From Xanthobacter sp. YC-JY1 (GTDB lineage: Bacteria > Pseudomonadota > Alphaproteobacteria > Rhizobiales > Xanthobacteraceae), in contig NZ_CP032674.1 of NCBI RefSeq assembly GCF_021730305.1, positions 186,001-250,000 of the forward strand: 64,000 nt of DNA. Reading direction: 5' to 3'. Positions 50,882 to 59,218 of this stretch are shown here, in pieces. The notes beneath the pieces are model-generated. The model did no database searches. It was not told the DNA's origin and was given only the letters and a program-made list of their open reading frames with translations. Both the position numbers and the translations under genes were made by a program. Each line of letters begins with the position of its first letter. Position 1 is the stretch's first letter.

Positions 50882-50930
50882 CATGGCGGGGCAGGGTGGC
50901 GTCCGAACCGTTCTCGATGGAAGCCGCACC

Positions 50931-51515
50931 ATGGGCATCTCACCGCCGACCGACCTCGTCTTCGACGTGATGCAGGCCGCCGATGCCGCCCGCGCACGGC
51001 AGGTGATGGGCAAGCTTCAGTCGCTCGCGCCCGCCCCTGACGGTGCCTTCCGCACCGAGCTGGACACGGTGGCCGAGGCGAAAGCCATTGCGCGGGCGGA
51101 CAAGGCCACCGCCCGAGGCGACAAGGATGCGGCCGCCGCCGCTGCGGCGCTGATCCCGCCCGGGGTCGCCTTTTCCGGCGCCAGTCTCACGGGGCTGAAG
51201 AATGCCCACGCCCTCGGCCCGCACCACGCGGCCGGTGCCACCGGCGCCGCGCCGCTTGCCGGCACGCCGGGCGCCGCCTCGCTGCAGAAGTTCGAGGCCA
51301 TGGTGCTCTCCCAATTCCTCGACACCATGATGCCGGCCAAGGGCGCCACCTCGAAGTCGTCCATGTTCGGCGCCGGCACGGCCGGCGACACCTGGAAATC
51401 GCTGCTGACCCAGAAGGTGGGCGAGGAGGCCGCCCGCGCCGGCGGCATCGGCCTCGCCGCGCGCCTCGGCCAATCCTCCGCCGTCTTCGCCAGGGCGAAG
51501 GGAGGTGCGGCATGA
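50931..51515 (+). CDS. Rod-binding protein (FlgJ N-terminal domain type)
   Basis: A 194-residue protein with the rod-binding domain at the C-terminus: LQKFEAMVLSQFLDTMMPAK, FGAGTAGDTWKSLLTQKVGEE and AARAGGIGLAARL. This is the FlgJ rod-cap part without the muramidase domain, as in other alphaproteobacteria; a separate lytic transglycosylase is encoded after fliK. Residues ~60-110 are Ala-rich linker. The ATG at 50931 has GGAAG 7 nt upstream; the earlier in-frame start at 50883 has none. Overlaps the next gene. Confidence 0.85.
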   Translation: MGISPPTDLVFDVMQAADAARARQVMGKLQSLAPAPDGAFRTELDTVAEAKAIARADKATARGDKDAAAAAAALIPPGVAFSGASLTGLKNAHALGPHHAAGATGAAPLAGTPGAASLQKFEAMVLSQFLDTMMPAKGATSKSSMFGAGTAGDTWKSLLTQKVGEEAARAGGIGLAARLGQSSAVFARAKGGAA

Positions 51516-51901
51516 GCTTCGACAGTGCGCTGCATTTCGCCCGCCCGCCGGCGGTCGTCGCACTCATCAGCGCCCTCGACCGGCTGGAAGAGACCATCGA
51601 TCTGGAGAATGCCGCGTTCGAGGAGCGCGGCGCCCTCGATCTCGTGGAGATCAACCGGCGCAAGAGCCGCGCCTTGCTGGAACTGAGCCGTGTCGCCCGC
51701 GGCCTGCCGGACCGCCTCGATGCGGCGACCGCCGGACGGCTGGCGCGGCTGAAGGCGAAGCTCGATCGCAACCAGTATGTCATCGCCCTGCGCATCACCG
51801 CCGCGCGAGAGGTGGGCGCCATCCTCGACCGGGCCCTGGCCGAGGCGGAGTCGGACGGCACCTATTCGGCTCACCCCGCGCGGTCGGGAGCGGGCGCATG
51901 A
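51512..51901 (+). CDS. FlgN-like flagellar chaperone
   Basis: A 129-residue helical protein: LISALDRLEETIDLENAAFEE and LVEINRRKSRALLELSRVARG match the pattern of FlgN-type proteins (FlgK/FlgL export chaperone). No signal peptide or membrane helix. Both ends overlap neighbours (ATGA), so it is coupled to the FlgJ-like and the following membrane protein gene. Confidence 0.72.
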   Translation: MSFDSALHFARPPAVVALISALDRLEETIDLENAAFEERGALDLVEINRRKSRALLELSRVARGLPDRLDAATAGRLARLKAKLDRNQYVIALRITAAREVGAILDRALAEAESDGTYSAHPARSGAGA

Positions 51902-52467
51902 TCCGCTTCGTCATCATCGGCGTGTGGGCCTGCCTCGTGGGGCTCGGCTCCAGCTACGCCGCGGCCTGGTATGCCGCGGGCGCCCCGCGCAAGAGCGAGG
52001 ACCCCTATCTCGCCGGCCTCGAATATCGCCGCCTGCCCGCCATCACCGTGCCCATGATCGTGGACGGCAAGCTGCAGGGCTATGTGCTGGCGAAGTTCGT
52101 CATCACCGCCGACGCGGCCGAGCTGCGCAAGCTGCCCATGGAGCCCACCGTGTTCGCGGTGAACGCCGCCTTCAGTGAGATCTATGTGAATGGCCGCATC
52201 GAGAGCGGAAAGATCACCAAGTATAATCTTCCCGAGATGATGGGCCGTATCAAGTCCAGCACCAATACGTATCTCAAGGGCGAGGTGATCCGTGAAGTGC
52301 TCGTGGATTCCCTCAATTATATTGACAAGACCGACATGCGCACCGGCATCGGCGTCAACGTCGCGAGTTCCTCGGGCGAGAAGCCGGCAGGCAAATCCGG
52401 CGACAAGTCCGGCGACAAGTCCGGCCACGGCGAGGCCGATGCCAAGCCGGCCAAGGGCGGGCATTGA
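51898..52467 (+). CDS. Single-pass membrane protein of unknown function in the flagellar cluster
   Basis: A 189-residue protein with an N-terminal membrane segment (about 2-24), a periplasmic domain of about 120 residues (VPMIVDGKLQGYVLAKFVIT, in two halves; NLPEMMGRIKSSTNTYLKGE; IREVLVDSLNYIDKTDMR) and a Lys/Gly/Ser-rich tail with KSGDKSGDKSG repeats. The layout (short cytoplasmic start, one helix, beta then helix) recalls FliL, but I cannot confirm homology; a fliL is already present at 28 kb. Third gene of the FlgJ-like/FlgN-like unit and just before cheA. Confidence 0.6.
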   Translation: MIRFVIIGVWACLVGLGSSYAAAWYAAGAPRKSEDPYLAGLEYRRLPAITVPMIVDGKLQGYVLAKFVITADAAELRKLPMEPTVFAVNAAFSEIYVNGRIESGKITKYNLPEMMGRIKSSTNTYLKGEVIREVLVDSLNYIDKTDMRTGIGVNVASSSGEKPAGKSGDKSGDKSGHGEADAKPAKGGH

Positions 52468-52557
52468 CCATGCGCGCCCTCACCCTCGCCCTTCGCGCCC
52501 CGCGCCTCATCCCTCACATCAGCCGCGGCCCCGCCGCATCGCCCCGGAGCCAGGATC

Positions 52558-55233
52558 ATGGATGATCTCTTGCGCGAGTTCCTGACCGAGACCAGCGAGA
52601 GCCTCGACGTCGCCGACGTGGAGCTCGTGAAGTTCGAGCAGGACCCGAACAACGCGCAGATTCTGAACAACATCTTCCGCCTGGTGCACACCATCAAGGG
52701 CACCTGCGGCTTCATCGGCCTGCCGCGCCTCGCCTCCCTCGCGCACGCCGCCGAGACGCTGATGGACCGCTTCCGCGAGGGCCGGCCCGTCACCACCGAT
52801 GCGGTGGGGCTGGTGCTTTCCACCATCGATCGCATCAAGCTCCTGCTCCAGCACGTGGAGGAGACCGAGGGTTCCGAGCCCGAGGGTGAGGACCGCGATC
52901 TCATCTCCCTCCTTGAGGCCATGGCGGAGGCCGTGGACGCCCCCGCAGCTCCGCCCCCACCGGCGCCGCCACCCCAGCCGGCGCAGACGCTGGAGCGCCC
53001 GCTGCTGCCCGGCGAGCTGCCGCTGGACGAGCTGGATCGCATCTTCCGCGAGACCAAGGTGGACCCGATCACGCCCGCGCCCGCCGCCCCGGCCGCACCG
53101 CCCAAGCCGGCACCGGCCATGCCCAAGGCCGACGCCGATGCCACCCACGCCGCGGCTCAGGCCGGCGAGGCCCATGGCGTCGCCGCCCAGTCCATCCGCG
53201 TCCATGTGGGGGTGCTGGAACAGCTGATGACCATGGTGTCCGAGCTGGTGCTGACCCGCAACCAGCTGATGGAGATCGCCCGTCGCCACGACGAGCCGGA
53301 ATACAAGGTCTCCCTGCAGCGCCTGTCCAATGTCACGGGCGAGCTGCAGGAAGCGGTGATGCGCACGCGCATGCAGCCCATCGGCAACGCCTGGCAGAAG
53401 CTGCCGCGCATCGTGCGTGACCTCGCGCAGGAGCTGGGCAAGCAGATCGAGCTGGAGCAGGTGGGCGCCGACACGGAACTGGACCGGCAGGTGCTGGACC
53501 AGATCAAGGACCCGCTCACCCACATGGTCCGCAACTCCGCCGACCACGGCCTGGAGATGCCCGAGCAGCGCCGCGCCGCGGGCAAGTCCGAGCGCGGCCT
53601 CATCCGCCTCTCCGCCTATCACGAGGGCGGCCATGTCATCGTGGAGATTTCCGACAATGGCCGCGGCCTCGACGTCGCGCGGATCAAGCAGAAGGCGCTG
53701 GAGAATGGCCTCGCCACCGAGGCCGAACTGGCGAAGATGCCGGACTCTCAAGTGTTCCGCTTCATCTTCCACGCCGGCTTTTCCACCGCGCAGAAGGTGA
53801 CCAATGTCTCCGGCCGCGGCGTCGGCATGGACGTGGTGCGCTCCAACCTCGAATCCATCGGCGGCACCGTCGATGTGCGCTCGCGGCAGGGCGAGGGCTC
53901 CACCTTCGTCATCAAGATCCCGCTGACGCTCGCCATCGTCCCCGCCCTCATCGTGCGCGCCGCCGGCGAGCGCTTTGCCCTGCCGCAGAGCGCGGTGGAG
54001 GAACTGGTGCGGGTGCAGGCGGGCTCGGACCACGAGATCACCTGGCTGAACAACTCCCCCGTGCTCGGCCTGCGCGATCGTCTCCTGCCCATCGTCAGCC
54101 TCGGCGCCCTGCTCGGCCTCTCGCCGGAGCGCGACGGGCGCGACGAGGCGCTGTGGGAGCGGGCGCTCATCGTGGTGATGAAGGTGGGCCACCAGACCTT
54201 CGGCGTGGTGGTCGAGGCGGTGTCCCACACCGAGGAAATCGTGGTGAAGCCCATGGCCTCGGCCCTGCGCCAGCTGCCCATGGTCTCCGGCAGCACCATT
54301 CTCGGCGACGGGCGGGTCATCATGATCCTCGATCCCGCGGGCTTGGCCCAGCATGCGGCGGCGCGCGGCGGCGCTGCCGAGGAGGTCAGCCATCACGGCG
54401 CCGGCCGGCAGTCGCGCGCCAGCCAGAAGCGCTCGTCCCTGCTCCTGTTCCGCGCCGGCTCGCGCGATCTCAAGGCGGTGCCGCTCGGCCTCGTCACCCG
54501 CATCGAGGAGCTTGAGGTGGCGCGCATCGAGCGCGTCAACGGCTACCCGGTGCTGCAGTATCGCGGCGCGCTGATCCCGGTGCTCTACGCCAACGAGGAG
54601 GTCCAGCGCGTGGCCGCCGGCACCCAGCCCATGCTGGTGTTCGCCGATGGCGGGCGGGTCATGGGCCTCGTGGTGGACGAGATCGTCGACATCGTGGAGG
54701 CCGAGCTCGACATGGAGCTGTCGCCGTCCAACATGCCCGAGGTGCTCGGCGCGGCGGTGCTGTCGGGGCAGGCCACTGAGATCCTCGACGTCGCCTTCTA
54801 CGTCCAGGTGGCCTTCGGCGAGCGCTTCCGCCATCTGGTGCGCTCGTCCGAGCGGCCGCGCCTGCTCCTGGTGGACGAGAGCCCGTTCCACCGCGACCTC
54901 TTGGCGCCCATGCTCAACGGCAACGGTTACGAGGTCACGGCCTGTGCCTCCGGCGGCGAGGCGCTGGCGCGGCTCGGCACGGAGGACGGCTTCGACGCCA
55001 TCGTCAGCGACGTGGACCTGCCCGACATGGACGGCTTCGCCCTCGCCGCCGCCGTGCGTGGCGACCCGCGCATCCGCGAGGTGCCGATCATCGCGCTCGC
55101 CACCGCGCAGGACCGCGATGCGCTGGAGCGGGGCCGCGCCGTCGGCTTCACCGACTGCGTTGCCAAGTTCGATCGCTCCGGCCTCATCGCCGCGCTGAAG
55201 GAATTCACCGGCCGACAGGGAATTGCCGCATGA
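52558..55233 (+). CDS. cheA: Hybrid chemotaxis histidine kinase CheA with C-terminal receiver
   Basis: An 891-residue CheA: HPt domain (1-105) with phospho-His44 in HTIKGTCGF; Pro/Ala linker; dimerisation helices (about 208-275); HATPase with HMVRNSADHGLE, DNGRGLD and GRGVGMDVVRSNLESIGG (split); a CheW-like regulatory domain (about 460-600); a second CheW-like domain (about 620-760); and a C-terminal receiver (about 765-885) with DES, SDVDLPDMDG and a late Lys. It phosphorylates CheY and CheB. The attached receiver may act as a phosphate sink. It heads cheA-cheW-cheY-cheB-cheR. Confidence 0.96.
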   Translation: MDDLLREFLTETSESLDVADVELVKFEQDPNNAQILNNIFRLVHTIKGTCGFIGLPRLASLAHAAETLMDRFREGRPVTTDAVGLVLSTIDRIKLLLQHVEETEGSEPEGEDRDLISLLEAMAEAVDAPAAPPPPAPPPQPAQTLERPLLPGELPLDELDRIFRETKVDPITPAPAAPAAPPKPAPAMPKADADATHAAAQAGEAHGVAAQSIRVHVGVLEQLMTMVSELVLTRNQLMEIARRHDEPEYKVSLQRLSNVTGELQEAVMRTRMQPIGNAWQKLPRIVRDLAQELGKQIELEQVGADTELDRQVLDQIKDPLTHMVRNSADHGLEMPEQRRAAGKSERGLIRLSAYHEGGHVIVEISDNGRGLDVARIKQKALENGLATEAELAKMPDSQVFRFIFHAGFSTAQKVTNVSGRGVGMDVVRSNLESIGGTVDVRSRQGEGSTFVIKIPLTLAIVPALIVRAAGERFALPQSAVEELVRVQAGSDHEITWLNNSPVLGLRDRLLPIVSLGALLGLSPERDGRDEALWERALIVVMKVGHQTFGVVVEAVSHTEEIVVKPMASALRQLPMVSGSTILGDGRVIMILDPAGLAQHAAARGGAAEEVSHHGAGRQSRASQKRSSLLLFRAGSRDLKAVPLGLVTRIEELEVARIERVNGYPVLQYRGALIPVLYANEEVQRVAAGTQPMLVFADGGRVMGLVVDEIVDIVEAELDMELSPSNMPEVLGAAVLSGQATEILDVAFYVQVAFGERFRHLVRSSERPRLLLVDESPFHRDLLAPMLNGNGYEVTACASGGEALARLGTEDGFDAIVSDVDLPDMDGFALAAAVRGDPRIREVPIIALATAQDRDALERGRAVGFTDCVAKFDRSGLIAALKEFTGRQGIAA

Positions 55234-55742
55234 ACGCCCATACGCCCCTGACCCACGAGGCAGCGCCGACTGCCGCGCACGACGTCGTCCAGTACGTCAC
55301 GGTACGCATCGGGCCGCAGCTGTTCGGCCTGCCCATCGCGCTGGTGCACGAGGTGTTCGTGCCGGAGGCCATCACCCGCGTGCCGCTCGCCCCCGGCGAG
55401 ATCGCCGGCGTGCTGAACCTGCGGGGACGCATCGTCACCATGGTGGCCATGCGGCGCCTGCTGTCGCTGCCCGACGCGGAAGGCGCGCCCATGGCAGTGG
55501 GCATCGAGCACCACGGCGAGGCCTTCGGCCTCATCATCGACGAGGTGGGCGAGGTGCTCTCCCTCGATGCGGCCCGCCGCGAAGCCAACCCGGCCAACCT
55601 CGACCCGCGCTGGGCGCAGGTGGCCGCCGGCGTCCATCGCCTCTCCGGCGATCTGATGCTGATCCTCAATGTGGACCTGGTGCTCGATCGGGCCGGCTCG
55701 GCCGTCGCCCGCCAGGATGCCGGCAAACGCGCGGAGCTTTGA
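55230..55742 (+). CDS. cheW: Chemotaxis coupling protein CheW
   Basis: A 170-residue CheW: IGPQLFGLPIALVHEVFVP, ITRVPLAPGEIAGVLNLRGRIVTMVAMRRLL (split) and FGLIIDEVGEVLSL are typical. It links CheA to receptors. The ATG overlaps the cheA stop. Confidence 0.95.
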   Translation: MNAHTPLTHEAAPTAAHDVVQYVTVRIGPQLFGLPIALVHEVFVPEAITRVPLAPGEIAGVLNLRGRIVTMVAMRRLLSLPDAEGAPMAVGIEHHGEAFGLIIDEVGEVLSLDAARREANPANLDPRWAQVAAGVHRLSGDLMLILNVDLVLDRAGSAVARQDAGKRAEL

Positions 55743-56120
55743 ATGAAGACCTGTCTCGTGGTGGACGACTCCAGCGTCGTCCGCAAGGTTGCCCGCGGCA
55801 TCCTCGAAGATCTCGGCTTCTGCGTGGAGGAGGCGGCAGACGGCGCCCCGGCGCTGGAGATGTGCGCCCGCGCCATGCCGGACGCCATCCTGCTCGACTG
55901 GTCCATGCCGGTGACGGATGGCCTCGCCGTGCTCGAACAGCTCAGGTCGAGCGAGGCCGGGCGTGCGCCGAAGGTCATCTTCTGCACCGCCAAGAACGAC
56001 ATGGAGCACATCGCCCGCGCCGTCTCTCTTGGCGCGGACGAATACATCATGAAGCCCTTCGATTCCGAAATCCTGCGCGAGAAGCTCGAGGCCGTCGGCC
56101 TCCTGGACAGGGTGGACTGA
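55743..56120 (+). CDS. cheY: Chemotaxis response regulator CheY (che operon copy)
   Basis: A 125-residue single receiver: acidic VVDDSS, acceptor Asp in AILLDWSMPV, Thr in IFCTAKND, Lys in YIMKPFD. It follows cheW without gap and is followed by cheB. It is the second CheY in the window; this one is CheY-like with MPVTDGLAVL, whereas the copy at 16 kb carries the DWNM motif. Which one binds the motor cannot be told. Confidence 0.93.
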   Translation: MKTCLVVDDSSVVRKVARGILEDLGFCVEEAADGAPALEMCARAMPDAILLDWSMPVTDGLAVLEQLRSSEAGRAPKVIFCTAKNDMEHIARAVSLGADEYIMKPFDSEILREKLEAVGLLDRVD

Positions 56121-57265
56121 TGCCGCAATCGATCTCCCCGCCGGCGACGTCCGCGCTCGGCTCCGCCATCCGCGTGATGGTGGTGGACGACAGCGTGTTC
56201 GTGCGCGGCATCGTCTCGCGCTGGTTGTCGGAAGACCCCGCCTTCGAGCTTGTCGGCACCTTTTCCAACGGGAAGGCGGCGCTCGGCGATCTCGATCGGG
56301 TGCAGCCCGACGTGGTCATTCTTGACCTTGAAATGCCGGAGATGGACGGCCTCACCGCCCTGCCGCTGATCCTGAAGCAGCGCCGCAACACCACCGTCAT
56401 CGTCGCCTCGGCGCTCTCCCGACGCGGCGCCGAGGTGAGCCTCAAGGCGCTCACGCTGGGCGCCGCGGACTATCTGCCGAAGCCCGACGCCACTAAGGGC
56501 ACGTTTGCCACCGACGACTTCAAGCGCGAGCTGATGGAGAAGGTCCGCAGCCTCGGCCTGAAGGTGCTGCGGCAGGCGGGCCGCGCCCCGCTCGCGCCGC
56601 CGCCCACCGCCCAGCCGCAGGCGGCGGCATTGCCCAGCCAGCCGAGGGGGCCGATCCGCTTGCGACCCTATTCCGTGTCCGACGTCTCGCTGATCGCCGT
56701 GGGCAGCTCCACCGGAGGGCCGCAGGCGCTGACGCGCCTGTTCGCGGTGCTCGGGCCCTATATCGACCGCATCCCTGTGGTCATCACCCAGCATATGCCG
56801 CCCACCTTCACCGCGCTCCTCGCCGAGCATGTCACCCGCGCCGCGGGGCGGCAGGCGGCGGAGGGGCAGGATGGCGAGGCGCTGCGCGCCGGGCGCATCT
56901 ACATCGCCCCCGGCGGCAAGCACATGCTGCTGGAGCGCGACGGGCCGCGCACCCTCATCCGCCTGTCCGACGGGCCGGCGGTGAATTTCTGCAAGCCGGC
57001 GGTGGACCCCATGTTCGACACCGTGGCGCAGATCTACCGCCGCAACGCGCTGGCCCTCGTGCTCACCGGCATGGGCAGCGACGGCGCGCGCGGGGCCGGT
57101 ATCATCGCCGATGCGGGCGGCAGCGTCATCGTGCAGGACGAGGAGACGAGCGTGGTCTGGGGCATGCCCGGCGCCACCGCCAGCGCAGGGAACGCCAGCG
57201 AGGTGCTCCCCCTCCAGGCCATCGGTCCCAAGGTCATCGCCATGCTTGCCAGGAGGCGCGGATGA
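56120..57265 (+). CDS. cheB: Protein-glutamate methylesterase CheB
   Basis: A 381-residue CheB: receiver domain 15-140 (VVDDSVFVR, acceptor in VVILDLEMPEMDG, Lys in YLPKPD), Pro-rich linker, and methylesterase domain with catalytic Ser in VGSSTGGPQAL, His in ITQHMPPTF and Asp in GMGSDGARG. It removes methyl groups from receptors or deamidates glutamine. It shares one base with the cheY stop codon. The true start is at 56120 within a longer open frame. Confidence 0.96.
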   Translation: MPQSISPPATSALGSAIRVMVVDDSVFVRGIVSRWLSEDPAFELVGTFSNGKAALGDLDRVQPDVVILDLEMPEMDGLTALPLILKQRRNTTVIVASALSRRGAEVSLKALTLGAADYLPKPDATKGTFATDDFKRELMEKVRSLGLKVLRQAGRAPLAPPPTAQPQAAALPSQPRGPIRLRPYSVSDVSLIAVGSSTGGPQALTRLFAVLGPYIDRIPVVITQHMPPTFTALLAEHVTRAAGRQAAEGQDGEALRAGRIYIAPGGKHMLLERDGPRTLIRLSDGPAVNFCKPAVDPMFDTVAQIYRRNALALVLTGMGSDGARGAGIIADAGGSVIVQDEETSVVWGMPGATASAGNASEVLPLQAIGPKVIAMLARRRG

Positions 57266-58107
57266 TCCGCCCCGCGGACTACGAGTTCTTCGCCCGGTTC
57301 CTGAAAGAGAAGTCGGGGCTCATCCTCACCGACGACAAGCACTATCTCCTGGAAAGTCGCCTCATCCCGTTGCTCAACCGCTTCGCGATTCCTGACTTCG
57401 CGCGCTTGGCGGAAATCCTGAAGAGCAACGAGGCGCCCATCATCGCGGAGGCGGTGGTGGAGGCGATGACCACGAATGAGTCCTTGTTCTTCCGCGACAA
57501 GGTGCCGTTCGAGGACATGGCTCGCTCGCTGTTGCCGGCCCTGTGCGCGGCGCGGCTGAAGACCCACACGCTGCGCATCTGGTGCGCCGCCGCCTCCACG
57601 GGACAGGAGCCCTATTCCATTGCCATGCTGCTGGCGGAGCGGCCGGAGCTGACCGGCGGGCGGCGGGTGCAGATCCTCGGCACGGATATCTCAAGCGACG
57701 TGCTGGAGCGGGCCCGCGCCGGCCGCTACAACCAGTTCGAGGTGCAGCGCGGCCTCTCGGTGCAGCAGCTGCTCAAGTATTTCGTGAAGTCGGGCGACTG
57801 GTGGGAGGTCATCCCGCAGCTCAAGTCCGTCGTCGAGTATCGCAAGTTCAACCTCCTCGAACCCTTCGGCGGGCTCGGCACCTTCGATCTCATCATGTGC
57901 CGGAACGTGCTGATCTATTTCGACGTGCCCACCAAGGCCGACATCCTGCTGCGCATGTCGCGCCAGCTCGCGCCCGACGGCTTCCTCCAGCTCGGCGGGG
58001 CGGAGACGGCGATCGGCATCTGCGATGCCTTCCGTCCGCTGCCGGACCATCGCGGCACCTACGTCCACACCCGCGCGCCCTCGACGATCGTCGCCGCCCG
58101 GCGGTAG
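57262..58107 (+). CDS. cheR: Chemotaxis protein methyltransferase CheR
   Basis: A 281-residue CheR with an N-terminal helical domain (YEFFARFLKEKSGLILTDDK), SAM-binding motif LRIWCAAASTGQEPYSIAM and later DLIMCRNVLIYFDV. It methylates receptor glutamates. The ATG overlaps the cheB stop (ATGA). A terminator hairpin follows about 95 bp downstream. Confidence 0.96.
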   Translation: MIRPADYEFFARFLKEKSGLILTDDKHYLLESRLIPLLNRFAIPDFARLAEILKSNEAPIIAEAVVEAMTTNESLFFRDKVPFEDMARSLLPALCAARLKTHTLRIWCAAASTGQEPYSIAMLLAERPELTGGRRVQILGTDISSDVLERARAGRYNQFEVQRGLSVQQLLKYFVKSGDWWEVIPQLKSVVEYRKFNLLEPFGGLGTFDLIMCRNVLIYFDVPTKADILLRMSRQLAPDGFLQLGGAETAIGICDAFRPLPDHRGTYVHTRAPSTIVAARR

Positions 58108-58426
58108 CACGAGCTTTCGCCGGCCGCCCGCGCCCAGCCCGCGGCGGGGATCGTTCCGGATCGGAGCCAATCCGGAGCGAGAATGCCCTCAAAACTCCAG
58201 AGCCGGCGCCGCGGATGCAGAATCCGCCGCCGGCTTTCGTCTTTCGTAGGGTGGCGAGGCCGCGACCACTCCGATCTGGCAATCAATTCGCTTCCAAACC
58301 CGTTCCTCTTCAGATTGCTCGCTCTCCCGCCTCGTCATAGGGATTTTGTGTCGTTCGGCCCGTCAATAAGTCATTAAGACATCGACGCCGACCGCGCGGA
58401 AATGCTGTGACATGATGGAGGGTATC
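58108..58426. other. Spacer between cheR and ftcR
   Basis: This interval holds the che-operon terminator (58201-58245) and, after it, A+T-richer DNA leading to ftcR that should contain the ftcR promoter. I found no motility box and no clear -35/-10 there. No credible gene. Confidence 0.5.
58201..58245 (+). terminator. Rho-independent terminator after cheR
   Basis: AGCCGGC...GCCGGCT with an inner GCGGAT/ATCCGC stem (58211-58216/58222-58227) and a small bulge, followed by TTTCGTCTTTC. Confidence 0.75.
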
Positions 58427-59098
58427 ATGTATGTGGTCGTTGATGAGCGTGCGTCTGTTGCTGAAAGCTATGTGTCGGCCTTCTCTCGTGAAGGATTTTC
58501 TTCGCAGAGCTTCTCGGGCAGCGAGTTTCGGGACTGGATTGAGACCACCTCGGATCAGGACCTCGGCGCGGTCGAAAGCTTCCTGATCGGGGAATCCGAC
58601 GCGCGGATCACCTATCCCGACCTCATCCGCTCCCACAGCCAGGCCCCCATCATCGCGCTGGAGGACGTGAAGTCCCTCACCCAGACGCTGGAACTCTTCA
58701 CCGCCGGCATTGACGACGTGGTGCGCAAGCCCGTCCATGTGCGTGAGATCGTGGCCCGCGCCGATGCGGTGTGGCGGCGGGTGCGCTCGGGCGACATCCA
58801 GATGCCGCTCGACGAGCGCCTGCGCGTGTTCTTCGATGGCCGCGACCCGGAAGTGGATGGCGAGCCGCTGGCCCTGCCGCGCCGCGAGCGGCACATCCTC
58901 GAATATCTGGTGAAGAACTCGAAGCGCCGGGTCACCAAGACCCAGATCTTCAACACCATCTACGGCATCTTCAACGAGGACGTGGACGAGAGCGTGGTCG
59001 AGGGTCACATGAGCAAGCTGCGCAAGAAGCTGCGCCTGAAGCTCGGCCGCGACGTGATCGATGCCCGCCGCTATCTCGGATACCAGTACGTCGGCTGA
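58427..59098 (+). CDS. ftcR: FtcR/Rem-type flagellar transcriptional regulator (OmpR-like)
   Basis: A 223-residue OmpR-type protein. The N-terminal part (about 1-115) is a receiver-like fold starting MYVVVDERASVAESY, but the usual phospho-acceptor Asp is not present at the end of its third strand (FLIGESDAR region), although VRKPV keeps the Lys. The C-terminal winged helix (about 130-223) has LPRRERHILEYLVKNSKRRVTKTQI (split) and VEGHMSKLRKKLRLKLG. This matches FtcR of Brucella and Rem of Sinorhizobium, activators of class II flagellar genes. The start at 58427 has GGAGGG 4 nt upstream; ATGs at 58412 and 58415 overlap that site. It is the best candidate to bind the repeat boxes. Confidence 0.88.
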   Translation: MYVVVDERASVAESYVSAFSREGFSSQSFSGSEFRDWIETTSDQDLGAVESFLIGESDARITYPDLIRSHSQAPIIALEDVKSLTQTLELFTAGIDDVVRKPVHVREIVARADAVWRRVRSGDIQMPLDERLRVFFDGRDPEVDGEPLALPRRERHILEYLVKNSKRRVTKTQIFNTIYGIFNEDVDESVVEGHMSKLRKKLRLKLGRDVIDARRYLGYQYVG

Positions 59099-59121
59099 TG
59101 AGCTGAACAACTCCCTGGGGC

Positions 59122-59138
59122 CGCAAGCTACAACCCAG
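59122..59138 (+). promoter_or_regulatory. Degenerate motility box upstream of the chemoreceptor gene (11/17)
   Basis: CGCAAGCTACAACCCAG keeps the distal CGCAAG half but loses the proximal one. CTAAGA (59148-59153) follows after 9 nt. It is 80 nt before the ATG. Weakest copy. Confidence 0.35.
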
Positions 59139-59218
59139 CTTGAACAGCTAAGACGGGCCGGATCTTTGTCTATCAAAGACGAGACAAGTTCAAAACAGCC
59201 CTTATTGGGGAGACAAAA

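Noticed and set aside
52468-52557. Motility box upstream of cheA
   Set aside because: I looked for GCAAG repeats here and found none; cheA may be read through from the upstream unit or use another promoter.
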